This document shows, piece after piece, positions 1 through 8,684 of a stretch of 64,000 bases of DNA. Every line of letters begins with the position of its first letter. Position 1 is the first letter of the stretch. The position numbers were made by a program, and so were the translations under genes. The DNA is from an uncultured beta proteobacterium (lineage in GTDB: Bacteria > Pseudomonadota > Gammaproteobacteria > Burkholderiales > Burkholderiaceae_C), in contig CAISLN010000083.1 in NCBI GenBank assembly GCA_903886275.1, positions 97,795 through 161,794 of the forward strand, in the 5' to 3' direction. Below the pieces are notes generated by a model that saw only the letters and a list, made by a program, of their open reading frames with translations, ran no database searches and was not told the origin of the DNA.

Positions 1-500
1 TCAGTGGCAGCCTGACGCTACAGGGCAAGTCCCTGCAACTGGCCAGCGGCAGCACCGCCTGGCTGGACCATGAGTGGAGCCAGCAGCTGCTGCAGGGTGG
101 CGCCGTGGGCTGGGACTGGCTGGGCATCAACCTGTTTGATGGCAGCGCGCTGACCGCCTTTAGGCTGCGCGACCAGAGCGGCGAGGCGGTCTGGGACGGC
201 GGCTCGTTTCGCGCTGGCAGCAGCCTGTACACCTTTCGCCAGGGCGAAGTCAGCTTCAAGGCCCTGCGCTTTTGGCGCAGCCCGGCCAGCCGCGCCAACT
301 ACCCCGTAGAGTGGCTGCTGCGCACCCCGGCGGACTTCTATACCGTCAAGGCGGTGCTGGACAATCAGGAGCTCGACAGCAGCAACTCCACCGGCGCCAT
401 CTACTGGGAAGGCCTGTGCGAGGTCTGGGACAGCAACAACAAAAAAGTCGGGCGCGGCTATCTGGAAATGACCGGCTATGCTTCGCCCCTCAGAATGTAG
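1..500 (+). CDS. AttH/CrtC-like lipocalin-fold protein, C-terminal part (partial)
   Basis: The reading frame is open from the window edge (frame of base 3) to TAG at 498-500, so only the C-terminal ~165 residues are present. The segment with AWLDHEWS, then GWDWLGINL and a later Trp/Gly-rich stretch ending EMTGYA is the pattern I know from secreted AttH / carotenoid 1,2-hydratase-like proteins (COG5621 type). These are usually encoded beside AttEFG-type ABC transporter genes. Family membership is from motif resemblance, and the substrate is unknown. The gene ends 10 bases before the ABC exporter at 511, so the two may be co-transcribed. Confidence 0.7.
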   Translation, partial: SGSLTLQGKSLQLASGSTAWLDHEWSQQLLQGGAVGWDWLGINLFDGSALTAFRLRDQSGEAVWDGGSFRAGSSLYTFRQGEVSFKALRFWRSPASRANYPVEWLLRTPADFYTVKAVLDNQELDSSNSTGAIYWEGLCEVWDSNNKKVGRGYLEMTGYASPLRM

Positions 501-510
501 CCCTCACTGA

Positions 511-2295
511 ATGCCCATGACACCCAAAGAACGCCCCAAGGCCAGCAACCCCAAATCCCTCTCCGGCCTGTTGCCCTTTCTGCGGCCCTACCGCCTGCGC
601 ATCGGTCTGGCCCTGTGCTTTTTGGTGCTGGCGGCGGTGTCCACGCTGGCCTTTCCGCTGGCGCTGCGCAGCCTGATCGATGGCGGCCTGGTGCAGACCG
701 ACAAGGGCGAGCAACTGATGGCGCTGCGCCAACATTTCGGCCTGATGTTTGCCGTGGCCGTGGCCCTGGGGGTGTTTTCTGCCGGGCGCTTTTACATGGT
801 CAGCTGGCTGGGCGAGCGCGTCACGGCCGACCTGCGCAACGCGGTCTACTCCCATGTGCTGCACCAGAGTCCGGAGTTCTTTGAGACCACCCAGACCGGC
901 GAGGTGCTGTCGCGCCTGTCGGCCGACACCACGCTGGTGCAAACCGTGGTCGGCTCCTCGCTGAGCATGGGTCTGCGCAACCTGGTGATGGGCATTGGCG
1001 CCCTGGGCATTCTGGTCTGGACCAACCCCATCGTGATGCTGGCGGTGACCGGTGTGCTGGTGCTGATTGTGGTGCCCAGCGTGTGGTTCGGGCGGCGCGT
1101 GCGCAAGCTCTCGCGCGCCAGCCAGGACCGCATCGCCGACTCCAGCGCGATTGCCGCCGAGGTGCTCAACGCCATTCCAGTGGTGCAAAGCTACAACGCC
1201 GAGGGCCGGGAATCGCAGCGTTTCAACACCGCCACCGGCAATGCCTTTGAGACCGCTATACGCCGCACCAAGGCGCGCACGCTGCTGGTCGCGTTCATCA
1301 TCATTGCCACCTCGGCCGCCCTGCTGTGGGGCCTGTACCAGGGCACACAGGCGGTCATGGCGGGCAGCATCACAGCCGGTCATCTGGGCCAGAGCGTGGT
1401 CTATGTGATCATCCTGGCCGGTGCCTTTGCGGTGCTCGGCGAGGTCTATGGCGATCTGCTGCGCGCCGCCGGTGCCACCGAGCGCCTGATGGAGCTGCTG
1501 CACACGCAGTCGCCCATCACCTCACCGGCGCAACCCGTAGCTGCCAGCATGGCAGTTTCGGGCAGCGCGCTGAGCTTTGACGGCGTTGGCTTTCACTACC
1601 CCTCGCGACCCAAGCAGGCGGCGTTGGCAGGCTTCGCATTGCAGATTCAGCCCGGCCAAACGGTGGCCATCGTCGGCCCCAGCGGCGCGGGCAAGAGCAC
1701 GGTGTTCCAACTCTTGCTGCGCTTTTACGACGCACAGAGCGGGTGCATCCGGCTCGACGGTGTGGACACGCGCCAACTGTCGCTGCAGGACCTGCGCGAA
1801 CGCGTGGGCATAGTGCCGCAGGACGCGGTGATCTTCTCCACCTCGGCGCTGGAGAACATTCGTTACGGCAAGCCCGGCGCCAGCGATGCCGAGGTGCGCG
1901 TGGCCGCCACAGCGGCCTTTGCCGACGGCTTTATCACCGCCCTGCCCCAGGGCTATGACACCTTTTTGGGTGAGCGCGGTGTGCGCCTGTCTGGCGGCCA
2001 GCGCCAGCGCATTGCGATTGCCCGCGCCATGCTCAAAAACCCGCCGCTGCTGCTCTTGGATGAAGCCACCAGCGCGCTCGATGCCGAGAGCGAACGCGTG
2101 GTGCAAGACGCGCTGGAATCGGCCATGCAGGGCCGCACGACGCTGGTAATTGCGCACCGACTGGCCACGGTGCAAAAGGCCGACCTGATTGTGGTGCTGG
2201 ACCACGGCACCCTGGTGGAACAGGGCACGCACGCCGAACTGGTGGCGCAGGGTGGCGTGTACGCCGGTCTGGCGGCGCTGCAGTTCAACGCCTGA
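511..2295 (+). CDS. ABC exporter, fused membrane and ATPase domains (MsbA/ABCB-like)
   Basis: A 594-residue half-transporter. The first ~320 residues hold about six hydrophobic segments typical of a type I exporter membrane domain. The ATPase follows, with Walker A GPSGAGKST at about 389-397, signature LSGGQ at about 493-497 and Walker B LLLLDEATSALD at about 513-524, then the H-loop segment IAHRLATV. All catalytic motifs are intact, so an active homodimeric inner-membrane exporter is expected. Such proteins export lipids, lipid A precursors or drugs; the substrate cannot be read from sequence. The ATG at 511 lies 10 bases after the upstream stop. Confidence 0.9.
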   Translation: MPMTPKERPKASNPKSLSGLLPFLRPYRLRIGLALCFLVLAAVSTLAFPLALRSLIDGGLVQTDKGEQLMALRQHFGLMFAVAVALGVFSAGRFYMVSWLGERVTADLRNAVYSHVLHQSPEFFETTQTGEVLSRLSADTTLVQTVVGSSLSMGLRNLVMGIGALGILVWTNPIVMLAVTGVLVLIVVPSVWFGRRVRKLSRASQDRIADSSAIAAEVLNAIPVVQSYNAEGRESQRFNTATGNAFETAIRRTKARTLLVAFIIIATSAALLWGLYQGTQAVMAGSITAGHLGQSVVYVIILAGAFAVLGEVYGDLLRAAGATERLMELLHTQSPITSPAQPVAASMAVSGSALSFDGVGFHYPSRPKQAALAGFALQIQPGQTVAIVGPSGAGKSTVFQLLLRFYDAQSGCIRLDGVDTRQLSLQDLRERVGIVPQDAVIFSTSALENIRYGKPGASDAEVRVAATAAFADGFITALPQGYDTFLGERGVRLSGGQRQRIAIARAMLKNPPLLLLDEATSALDAESERVVQDALESAMQGRTTLVIAHRLATVQKADLIVVLDHGTLVEQGTHAELVAQGGVYAGLAALQFNA

Positions 2296-2352
2296 TTGCG
2301 TTTCCAAATCGCTTGCGCAATGGGTCGCAGCGGCCCGGCAAAGTCGCCTGTC

Positions 2353-2381
2353 TTGAATTCTGCAGGCGCCGTCCCTACACT
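2353..2381 (+). promoter_or_regulatory. candidate sigma-70 promoter for the small genes at 2414-3048
   Basis: TTGAAT at 2353-2358 and TACACT at 2376-2381 are separated by exactly 17 bases, and the -10 lies 32 bases before the next start codon. Each hexamer matches consensus at four of six positions. This is a motif match only, with no conservation evidence. Confidence 0.35.
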
Positions 2382-2413
2382 CGGATCACTATATGCAGTC
2401 CGGGGAGTACGCC

Positions 2414-2629
2414 ATGTCGGCCATCAAAACCAATGCCTACCAAGCCAGCACCGAGCGCCAGCAATTGGCAAAGGCCTCCGAAGCCAGGTCCGATGCGCAG
2501 GCCTTGGCTGCCAAAAAAACTGCAGAAAAGGCCGCTGCTGCCAAGGCCGCTGAAAACCGCACCGAGCAACAACCCACCACGAATAACCAGGGCCAGACCA
2601 TCGGCTCACGGTTGAACGTCAGCGCCTAA
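2414..2629 (+). CDS. small Ala/Lys-rich protein, function unknown
   Basis: A 71-residue protein starting MSAIKTNAYQ. The ATG at 2414 is chosen over the upstream in-frame ATG at 2393 because GGGGAG at 2402-2407 is six bases ahead of it. Residues ~14-50 are almost only A, K, E, Q and R, predicting a charged helix, and the tail is polar (TIGSRLNVSA). There is no signal peptide or membrane segment. The composition resembles the next gene, which begins 14 bases downstream, and both end in a similar short xLNVSA / IVNLSV tail, so they may be a pair. I do not recognise a family. Confidence 0.6.
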   Translation: MSAIKTNAYQASTERQQLAKASEARSDAQALAAKKTAEKAAAAKAAENRTEQQPTTNNQGQTIGSRLNVSA

Positions 2630-2643
2630 GCGCTGCTCGCGCC

Positions 2644-3048
2644 ATGGTCGCCATCAGCGCCATCAGCTACGCCACCCCACCGTCACAGGCTTGGCAAGGG
2701 CAGGCCAGGGTGGAGCAGGCGCGCCGTGAAGCCGATCAGGCCGAGACCCGTGCCAGACGGCTGCGCAGCCAAGCCACCCAGGCCGAACAGGATGCGCAAA
2801 AAAGCCAGGCGCGGGTGAGCGCCCTGACGGCACAGGTGGCGCAGACCGACAGCACCTACCGCACCCAGTTGCAGCAGAAAATCACCGGCAGCGCGGCCAA
2901 GCAGACCCAAGCCGTGCTGGCCCCAGTGGCCACCGTAGCCAGCAACCAGTTCAGCTTTCCCTCCAATCCCCTGAAGGCCGGCAACAACGTCTGGTCGATT
3001 ATTTTGCAAGGCAAGAGCAGCGGTCGCATCGTCAATCTCTCGGTTTGA
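2644..3048 (+). CDS. small coiled-coil protein, function unknown
   Basis: A 134-residue protein. Residues ~15-75 form a charged Ala/Gln/Arg helix with heptad-like spacing, predicting a coiled coil. A short Val/Ala-rich part follows, then a C-terminal segment with NNVWSIILQGKSSG that looks folded. The start at 2644 has only a weak ribosome-binding site, so it is tentative. It lies 14 bases after the previous small gene and probably shares its transcript. I recognise no family. Absence of stops, codon-typical composition and lack of a better frame support it as a real gene. Confidence 0.55.
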   Translation: MVAISAISYATPPSQAWQGQARVEQARREADQAETRARRLRSQATQAEQDAQKSQARVSALTAQVAQTDSTYRTQLQQKITGSAAKQTQAVLAPVATVASNQFSFPSNPLKAGNNVWSIILQGKSSGRIVNLSV

Positions 3049-3173
3049 ACCGCACCCCGGCGGCTTGCGCCGAACTATTAAAATTTTGCATAACCAGAGA
3101 ATGATCCGGCCTTAGACAGCGGGCGGGTGCGGGCCTACAGTGCAGGCTTCTTGTGCATTCATCAGGAGCCAGC

Positions 3174-4511
3174 ATGCAATCCGGTAAGCCCTCACACCCC
3201 AACAGCGCCCCAGCGGCCCTGATTTCCAATCCCTACGGACACGCCCTGCCGTCCTATTTGCAGGCCGATCACCTCGGCCCCTGGGGCACCTACTTGCAAC
3301 AAGTGGACCGTGTGATTCCCCACCTGGGCCACCTGGCGCGCTGGGCAGAAACCTTGAAGCGCCCCAAGCGGGCCCTGATTGTGGATGTGCCCATTGAGCT
3401 CGACAACGGCACCATTGCCCACTTTGAAGGCTACCGCGTGCAGCACAACACCTCGCGCGGCCCCGGCAAGGGCGGTGTGCGTTTTCACCAGGATGTGACG
3501 CTGTCGGAAGTGATGGCCCTGTCGGCCTGGATGTCGGTAAAGAACGCGGCCGTCAACGTGCCCTTTGGCGGCGCCAAGGGTGGGATCAGGGTCGATCCCA
3601 AGACCCTGTCGCGCGGTGAACTCGAACGCATGACGCGGCGCTACACCAGCGAGATCGGCATCATCATCGGACCAACCAAGGACATCCCGGCGCCCGATGT
3701 CAACACCAACGAGCAGACCATGGCGTGGATGATGGACACCTATTCCATGAACGAGGGCGCCACCGCCACCGGCGTGGTCACCGGCAAACCGGTGGACCTG
3801 GGCGGCTCACTGGGTCGGCGCGAGGCGACGGGGCGCGGCGTCTACACGGTAGGGGTGGAGGCAGCGCGCCATATCGAGCTCGACATCAGCAAGGCGCGGG
3901 TGGCGGTGCAGGGCTTTGGCAATGTGGGCGGCATTTCGGCCAAGCTGTTTGCCCAGGCCGGTGCCCGCATCGTCGCGGTGCAAGACCATGGTGGCAGCAT
4001 CTACTTGGAGTCGGGCCTGGATGTGCCGGCCCTGCTGGCCCATGTGGCGCAGCATGGCACGGTGGCCGGCTTTGCCAAGGCCGAGGTGATGGCCGATGAC
4101 GCCTTCTGGGGCGTGGACTGCGACATCCTGATTCCGGCCGCACTGGAGCAGCAAATCACGCCCGCCAATGCCGGGCAGATCAAGGCCCGCTTGGTGATCG
4201 AGGGCGCCAACGGCCCGACCACGCCCGAGGCCGATGACATTTTGCAGTCGCGCAACATCCTGGTGCTCCCCGACGTGATTGCCAATGCAGGCGGCGTGAC
4301 GGTGAGCTACTTTGAATGGGTGCAGGACTTCTCCAGCTTTTTCTGGAGCGAAGACGAGATCAATGCCCGACTGGTGCGCATCATGAAGGAGGCCTTTACC
4401 GGGGTCTGGCAGGTGGCACAGGACAAGAAGGTGAGCCTGCGCACCGCCACCTTTATCGTCGCTTGCACCCGCATCCTGCGCTCGCGTGAGTTGCGCGGCC
4501 TGTACCCCTGA
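3174..4511 (+). CDS. gdhA: Glu/Leu/Phe/Val-type dehydrogenase, probably NAD(P)-glutamate dehydrogenase
   Basis: This 445-residue cytosolic enzyme should interconvert glutamate and 2-oxoglutarate plus ammonium. The substrate part carries [10 protein letters not shown] and [13 protein letters not shown] (the latter holding the catalytic Lys at about 135). The Rossmann part carries GFGNVGG at about 247-253, and [12 protein letters not shown] follows. Length and motifs fit the hexameric family of ~420-450 residues. The ATG at 3174 has AGGAG at 3164-3168 five bases ahead; an upstream in-frame GTG at 3153 lacks such a site. Cofactor preference (NAD or NADP) and glutamate versus other amino acids are not proven by motif. 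Confidence 0.9.
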   Translation: MQSGKPSHPNSAPAALISNPYGHALPSYLQADHLGPWGTYLQQVDRVIPHLGHLARWAETLKRPKRALIVDVPIELDNGTIAHFEGYRVQHNTSRGPGKGGVRFHQDVTLSEVMALSAWMSVKNAAVNVPFGGAKGGIRVDPKTLSRGELERMTRRYTSEIGIIIGPTKDIPAPDVNTNEQTMAWMMDTYSMNEGATATGVVTGKPVDLGGSLGRREATGRGVYTVGVEAARHIELDISKARVAVQGFGNVGGISAKLFAQAGARIVAVQDHGGSIYLESGLDVPALLAHVAQHGTVAGFAKAEVMADDAFWGVDCDILIPAALEQQITPANAGQIKARLVIEGANGPTTPEADDILQSRNILVLPDVIANAGGVTVSYFEWVQDFSSFFWSEDEINARLVRIMKEAFTGVWQVAQDKKVSLRTATFIVACTRILRSRELRGLYP

Positions 4512-4522
4512 AGCGACTGCGA

Positions 4523-4548
4523 ACCGCTGCCTATTGCAGCGGTTTTTT
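4523..4548 (+). terminator. Rho-independent terminator of gdhA
   Basis: An 8-bp perfect stem, ACCGCTGC at 4523-4530 with GCAGCGGT at 4536-4543, has a 5-base loop and is followed by a run of T through 4548. It begins 11 bases after the gdhA stop and overlaps the 3' end of the convergent DUF1178 gene. The minus-strand side has no T run, so it works mainly for the plus strand. Confidence 0.9.
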
Positions 4549-4983
4549 GAGCGCCTGGGGCAAGAGCAGCGGCAGGATGTCTATGCCCTCGTCCAACAGG
4601 GCGCGGGCTTCGTCCAGGCTGGTCTTGCCCCGGATGCCTCTTTCTTCGGTCTCGCCGTAGTGCATCTTGCGGGCCTCTTCGGCGAAGTCTTCGCCCACAT
4701 CCTCGGTGGAGGCGATGACGCGGCGACCCATCTCCAGCCAGGCGGAACCCAGCGCTGCGTTCGCATTGGGCGTGGTGCTCGCTGCTACGGCATGGGACTG
4801 CTCGTCATGGCGGCCCGTGCTTAGGTTGAGGCGCGGCGCGCTGAGTTTCTTGTGTACCTCCGGGTCGCCGCAGAGCGGGCATTGCACCAGGGCGCGCGCG
4901 CATTGCGACACGAAGTCTTCTTCCGAGGCAAACCAGCCCTCAAAGGCATGGCCCTGCGTGCATTGAAGATCGAGTACTTTCAT
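4531..4983 (-). CDS. DUF1178 family protein
   Basis: A 150-residue protein beginning MKVLDLQCTQGHAFEGWF, the standard opening of DUF1178 proteins. Cys pairs in LQCTQGH and QCPLCG suggest a small N-terminal zinc-ribbon-like fold. The remainder is the conserved charged C-terminal part with GEDFAEEARKMHYGE. No biochemical role is established for the family. The start at 4983 is chosen because upstream in-frame sequence does not look like protein and the family begins here. It follows the Nudix gene by 10 bases, so they are probably one transcript. Confidence 0.85.
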   Translation of the reverse strand: MKVLDLQCTQGHAFEGWFASEEDFVSQCARALVQCPLCGDPEVHKKLSAPRLNLSTGRHDEQSHAVAASTTPNANAALGSAWLEMGRRVIASTEDVGEDFAEEARKMHYGETEERGIRGKTSLDEARALLDEGIDILPLLLPQALKKPLQ

Positions 4984-4993
4984 GGCCGCATTG

Positions 4994-5611
4994 TCACACT
5001 TGCGCCAGACTTTCTGCCGACTGCCATTGCAGATCCCAATTGCCAGCCAGCCAGTTTTGCAGCCACAGGGCGCCGGCCAGGGTCTTGGCATCGGTCACCT
5101 GGCCCTGCAGACACCACTGCAGCAGCTCTGCGGGCGTTGCGGTAAACACCTCCAGAAACTCGCCGGCATCGAGCTTCTGGGCACCGGCGCTCAGGCCCCG
5201 GGCAAACCAGACATCGATGAACTCAGTGGAATAGGCAATGACCGGGTGCATCTTGCCGGCCCTGGCCCATTCGCCGGCGCTGTAGCCGGTTTCTTCCAGC
5301 AGTTCGCGGCGGGCGCAGCTGAAGACGGATTCGCCGGCGTCGAGCTTGCCAGCCGGGAACTCCACCATCACCTCGCCTATGGGGTAGCGAAATTGGCGCT
5401 CCAGCACCACGCGCCAGGCACCCTGCGCGTCCTGCAGCAGCGGGATCACCATCACAGCGCCGGGATGCACCACATATTCACGCGTGGCCTGTCCCCCATC
5501 GGGCAGCGTCACATGGTCCACAAAGGCGTGCAGAAATTTTCCCTTGAAGACCTCGCGGGAACTGGCCTTGGTTTCGATCAGGTGTGCGAACGCGCCGGGG
5601 CTTAAGGACAT
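4994..5611 (-). CDS. Nudix hydrolase, ADP-ribose pyrophosphatase-like
   Basis: A 205-residue protein with a complete Nudix box at about 88-110: GKLDAGE, then RRELLEETGY, matching GX5EX7REUXEEXGU. The Glu residues of REXXEE bind Mg2+. The preceding Y-P-x-G-E-x-M-x-E-F-P-A-G segment is typical of ADP-ribose/NDP-sugar pyrophosphatases (NudF type). Hydrolysis of ADP-ribose to AMP and ribose 5-phosphate is the best guess. The ATG at 5609-5611 has GGAAG seven bases upstream. It is separated from nuoN by a terminator, so it probably has its own promoter or depends on read-through. Confidence 0.85.
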   Translation of the reverse strand: MSLSPGAFAHLIETKASSREVFKGKFLHAFVDHVTLPDGGQATREYVVHPGAVMVIPLLQDAQGAWRVVLERQFRYPIGEVMVEFPAGKLDAGESVFSCARRELLEETGYSAGEWARAGKMHPVIAYSTEFIDVWFARGLSAGAQKLDAGEFLEVFTATPAELLQWCLQGQVTDAKTLAGALWLQNWLAGNWDLQWQSAESLAQV

Positions 5612-5623
5612 ATTTCTGCTTCC

Positions 5624-5651
5624 AATAAAAAACGGGCTGCATGGCAGCCCG
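5624..5651 (-). terminator. Rho-independent terminator at the end of the nuo operon
   Basis: CGGGCTGC at 5633-5640 and GCAGCCCG at 5644-5651 form an 8-bp perfect stem with a 3-base loop. On the minus strand it is followed by a T-rich tract (the complement of AATAAAAAA at 5624-5632). It lies 24 bases beyond the nuoN stop and just upstream of the Nudix start. Confidence 0.9.
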
Positions 5652-5675
5652 TGAAGTGGGGGGGGTAGCAGGGCT

Positions 5676-7163
5676 TCAGCTGCCCAGCATTTGGCGCACG
5701 GACTGGGCGCACAGGGCCATCATGCCGCCGGGCATCAAGCCAAGTGCAATGATCGCCAGTCCATTGAGGCACAGCACCACGCGCACATCGGCACCGGCCA
5801 CGACATGGGTCGCGGTAATCGGGTCGTCAAAATACATCACCTTGATGACGCGCAGGTAGTAGAAGGCGCCTATCAGCGACATCATGACGGCAAACACGGA
5901 CAGGTAGAGATAGACCGGCTGACCGGAGGCCAGCAGGGCCTGCAACACCGACAGCTTGGCGTAGAAGCCGGCCAGCGGCGGAATACCGGCCAGCGAGAAC
6001 ATGCTCACAGCCATGATGCCGGCGTACAGCGGGCTGCGCTGGTTGAGTCCGGCCAGGTCGGAAATTTCTTCGCTCTCAAAGCCTTCGCGTGACAGCAGCA
6101 GCAACACGCCAAAGCTGGCCAAGGTGGTGAGCACATAGGTGATCACGTAGAACATCGATGAGCTGTAAGCGTTGGCACCCGGCAGCGTGTTTCCATTGAC
6201 CACACCAGCGATCAAGCCCAAGAGCACAAAGCCCATTTGCGAAATGGTGGAGTAAGCCAGCATGCGCTTCATATTGGTCTGCATGATGGCGGCCAGGTTG
6301 CCCACCAACAGGGAAGCGATAGACAGCACCATCAGCATCTGCTGCCAGTCAACGGCCAGAGGCAGCATGCCCTCCACCAGCAGACGCATGGTCATGCCAA
6401 AGGCCGCCAGCTTGGGGGCGCCGCCAATCAACAGGGTCACCGCTGTGGGTGCGCCCTGGTAGACGTCGGGGATCCACATATGGAAGGGCACCACGCCGAG
6501 CTTGAAGGCCAGACCCGACACGATGAAGACCAGGCCAAAGACCAGCATTTGGTGGCGCACATGGCCCGAGGCAATCGCGTTGAAGACTGCGGTGATGTCC
6601 AGGGAACCGGTGGCGCCATACAGCATGGACATGCCGTAGAGCAGAAAGCCCGAGGCCATGGCACCGAGCACAAAGTACTTGATGGCGGCCTCTGTGGCAA
6701 TCACATGGTCGCGGCGCAGGGCCACCAACGCGTAGCTTGCCAGGGTCAGCAACTCCAGGCCCATGTAGATCACCAAAAAGTTGTTGCCCGAGATCATCAC
6801 AAACATGCCCAGCAGCGCAAAAAGGCTCAGCGTAAAGAACTCACCGCCGCGCAGCATGTCGCGCTGACCGGCGTAGGGGCGGCCATAGACCAGGGTCACC
6901 ATGACGGCGATGGCGGCAAAGCATTTGAGCCAGCTACCCATGGAGTCGCTGACCACCATATGGCCAAAGCCGTAGTAGGTGGCGCCGCCTGTGGCGTACA
7001 GGGCTTCGAGCAGGGCCACCACGGCCAGGGTCAGCAGGGTCAGACCATAGGTCGCGCCGCGCAGTGGGGTCTTGACGCCCAGATCCGCAATGGCGATCAG
7101 GCAGGCCATCACGAACAGGATCAACTCGGGGTAAGCCGTGATCAAACTGATTTGGTCAATCAT
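5676..7163 (-). CDS. nuoN: NADH-quinone oxidoreductase subunit N
   Basis: A 495-residue inner-membrane protein with about fourteen hydrophobic segments. It is one of the three antiporter-like subunits that pump protons in complex I. The family core is visible: the IYMGLELLTLASYALVA segment carries the Glu in TM5, GAPKLAAFGM carries a key Lys, and KRMLAYSTISQMGF is in the conserved discontinuous helix. Last gene of the nuo operon, 29 bases after nuoM and followed by a terminator. Confidence 0.97.
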   Translation of the reverse strand: MIDQISLITAYPELILFVMACLIAIADLGVKTPLRGATYGLTLLTLAVVALLEALYATGGATYYGFGHMVVSDSMGSWLKCFAAIAVMVTLVYGRPYAGQRDMLRGGEFFTLSLFALLGMFVMISGNNFLVIYMGLELLTLASYALVALRRDHVIATEAAIKYFVLGAMASGFLLYGMSMLYGATGSLDITAVFNAIASGHVRHQMLVFGLVFIVSGLAFKLGVVPFHMWIPDVYQGAPTAVTLLIGGAPKLAAFGMTMRLLVEGMLPLAVDWQQMLMVLSIASLLVGNLAAIMQTNMKRMLAYSTISQMGFVLLGLIAGVVNGNTLPGANAYSSSMFYVITYVLTTLASFGVLLLLSREGFESEEISDLAGLNQRSPLYAGIMAVSMFSLAGIPPLAGFYAKLSVLQALLASGQPVYLYLSVFAVMMSLIGAFYYLRVIKVMYFDDPITATHVVAGADVRVVLCLNGLAIIALGLMPGGMMALCAQSVRQMLGS

Positions 7164-7192
7164 CTTTTATCTCTCAATTCGGTGTGATCAGT

Positions 7193-8671
7193 TCAACTTG
7201 GCAACTTGGACACGGCAACTTGCTTGAGCAGTTGCGTGACCGACGCGTCCATCACATCGGTGAAGGGCTTGGGATAGATACCCATGTAGAGAACGGCCAC
7301 GGCCAGCAGGCCCAGCATCAGGAACTCGCGGGCATTGATGTCTTTCAATTCCTTGACATGGTGGTTGCCCACAGGCCCTAGGTAGACGCGTTTGAACATC
7401 CACAGGGTGTAGGCAGCGCCGAAGATCAGGGCACTAGCGGCAGCAGCGCCGACCCAGAAGTTGTACTTGACCGCGCCCAGAATCACCATCCACTCGCCGA
7501 CAAAACCGGCAGTGCCCGGCAGGCCGCAATTGGCCATCGAGAACAGCAGTGCGTAGGCGGCAAACTTGGGCATGGTGTTGACCACGCCGCCGTAGGCAGA
7601 GATTTCGCGGGAATGCACCCGGTCGTAGAGCACACCGATGGACAAGAACATGGCGGCGGAGACAAAGCCGTGGGCAATCATCTGCACAATGCCGCCGGAC
7701 ACGCCGAGGTCAGAGAAGATGAAGAAGCCCAGGGTGACAAAGCCCATGTGCGCCACCGAAGAGTAGGCCACCAGCTTTTTCATGTCCTGCTGCACCATGG
7801 CCACCAGTCCGACATAGACCACCGCCACCAAGGACAGGCCAATCATCAACCCGGACCATTCGTGTGCAGCGTCCGGTGCGATGGGCAGCGAGAAGCGCAG
7901 GAAACCATAGGCACCGAGCTTCAGCATGATCGCAGCCAGCACGGCAGAACCGCCGGTGGGCGCTTCCACGTGCACATCGGGCAGCCAGGTGTGCACCGGC
8001 CACATAGGAACCTTCACCGCAAAGGCGGCCAGGAAGGCAAAGAAGATAAAGGTTTGCGCCGTGCGGCTCAGGGGCAGCGCGTACCAGGCCACCAGATCGA
8101 AGCTGCCACCGGACTGGGTGTACAGGTAAATCAGGGCGATCAGGAGCAGCAGCGAACCCATCAAGGTATAGAGGAAAAACTTGAAGGCGGCGTAAATCTT
8201 GTTCGGCCCGCCCCAGATACCAATGATCAGGTACATGGGAATCAGCGTGGCCTCGAAGAAGACATAGAACAGCATGCCGTCGAGCGCACAGAACACGCCA
8301 ATCATCAGGCCGCTCAGGATCAGGAAGGCACCCATGTACTGGTTGACGCGGCTGGTGATGGACTCCCAGCTGGCGATGACCACGACCACATTGATAAAGG
8401 CGGTCAGCAACACAAACCAGAACGAGATGCCGTCCAGGCCCAGGTGGTAGTTGACATTGAAACGCTCAATCCAGGGGGCATTCTCAACAAACTGCATGGC
8501 AGCCGAATGGTTGTCAAACTGCCCGTACAGAGGCAGCGTGACGAGCAGGCTGACCAGGGCGCCGATGAGGGCGACCCAGCGCACGGTTTTTGCCTGGTCG
8601 TCGCGACCCAGGGCCAGAAGTACTATTCCGAACGCAATTGGCGTCCAGATCGCAAGGCTCAACAATCCCAT
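7193..8671 (-). CDS. nuoM: NADH-quinone oxidoreductase subunit M
   Basis: A 492-residue antiporter-like membrane subunit. Diagnostic segments are FFEATLIPMYLIIGIWGG (TM5 Glu), KVPMWPVHTWLPDVHVEAPTGGS-type core with its Lys, and KLVAYSSVAHMGFV. All are intact, so a proton-pumping role is expected. Length is close to E. coli NuoM (~509). It lies 13 bases after nuoL and 29 before nuoN. Confidence 0.97.
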   Translation of the reverse strand: MGLLSLAIWTPIAFGIVLLALGRDDQAKTVRWVALIGALVSLLVTLPLYGQFDNHSAAMQFVENAPWIERFNVNYHLGLDGISFWFVLLTAFINVVVVIASWESITSRVNQYMGAFLILSGLMIGVFCALDGMLFYVFFEATLIPMYLIIGIWGGPNKIYAAFKFFLYTLMGSLLLLIALIYLYTQSGGSFDLVAWYALPLSRTAQTFIFFAFLAAFAVKVPMWPVHTWLPDVHVEAPTGGSAVLAAIMLKLGAYGFLRFSLPIAPDAAHEWSGLMIGLSLVAVVYVGLVAMVQQDMKKLVAYSSVAHMGFVTLGFFIFSDLGVSGGIVQMIAHGFVSAAMFLSIGVLYDRVHSREISAYGGVVNTMPKFAAYALLFSMANCGLPGTAGFVGEWMVILGAVKYNFWVGAAAASALIFGAAYTLWMFKRVYLGPVGNHHVKELKDINAREFLMLGLLAVAVLYMGIYPKPFTDVMDASVTQLLKQVAVSKLPS

Positions 8672-8684
8672 TTTTTTCTATCTC

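Noticed and set aside
3049..3173. Possible gdhA promoter in the AT-rich TATTAAAATTTTG stretch
   Set aside because: No pair of hexamers with acceptable spacing; only general AT richness is seen.
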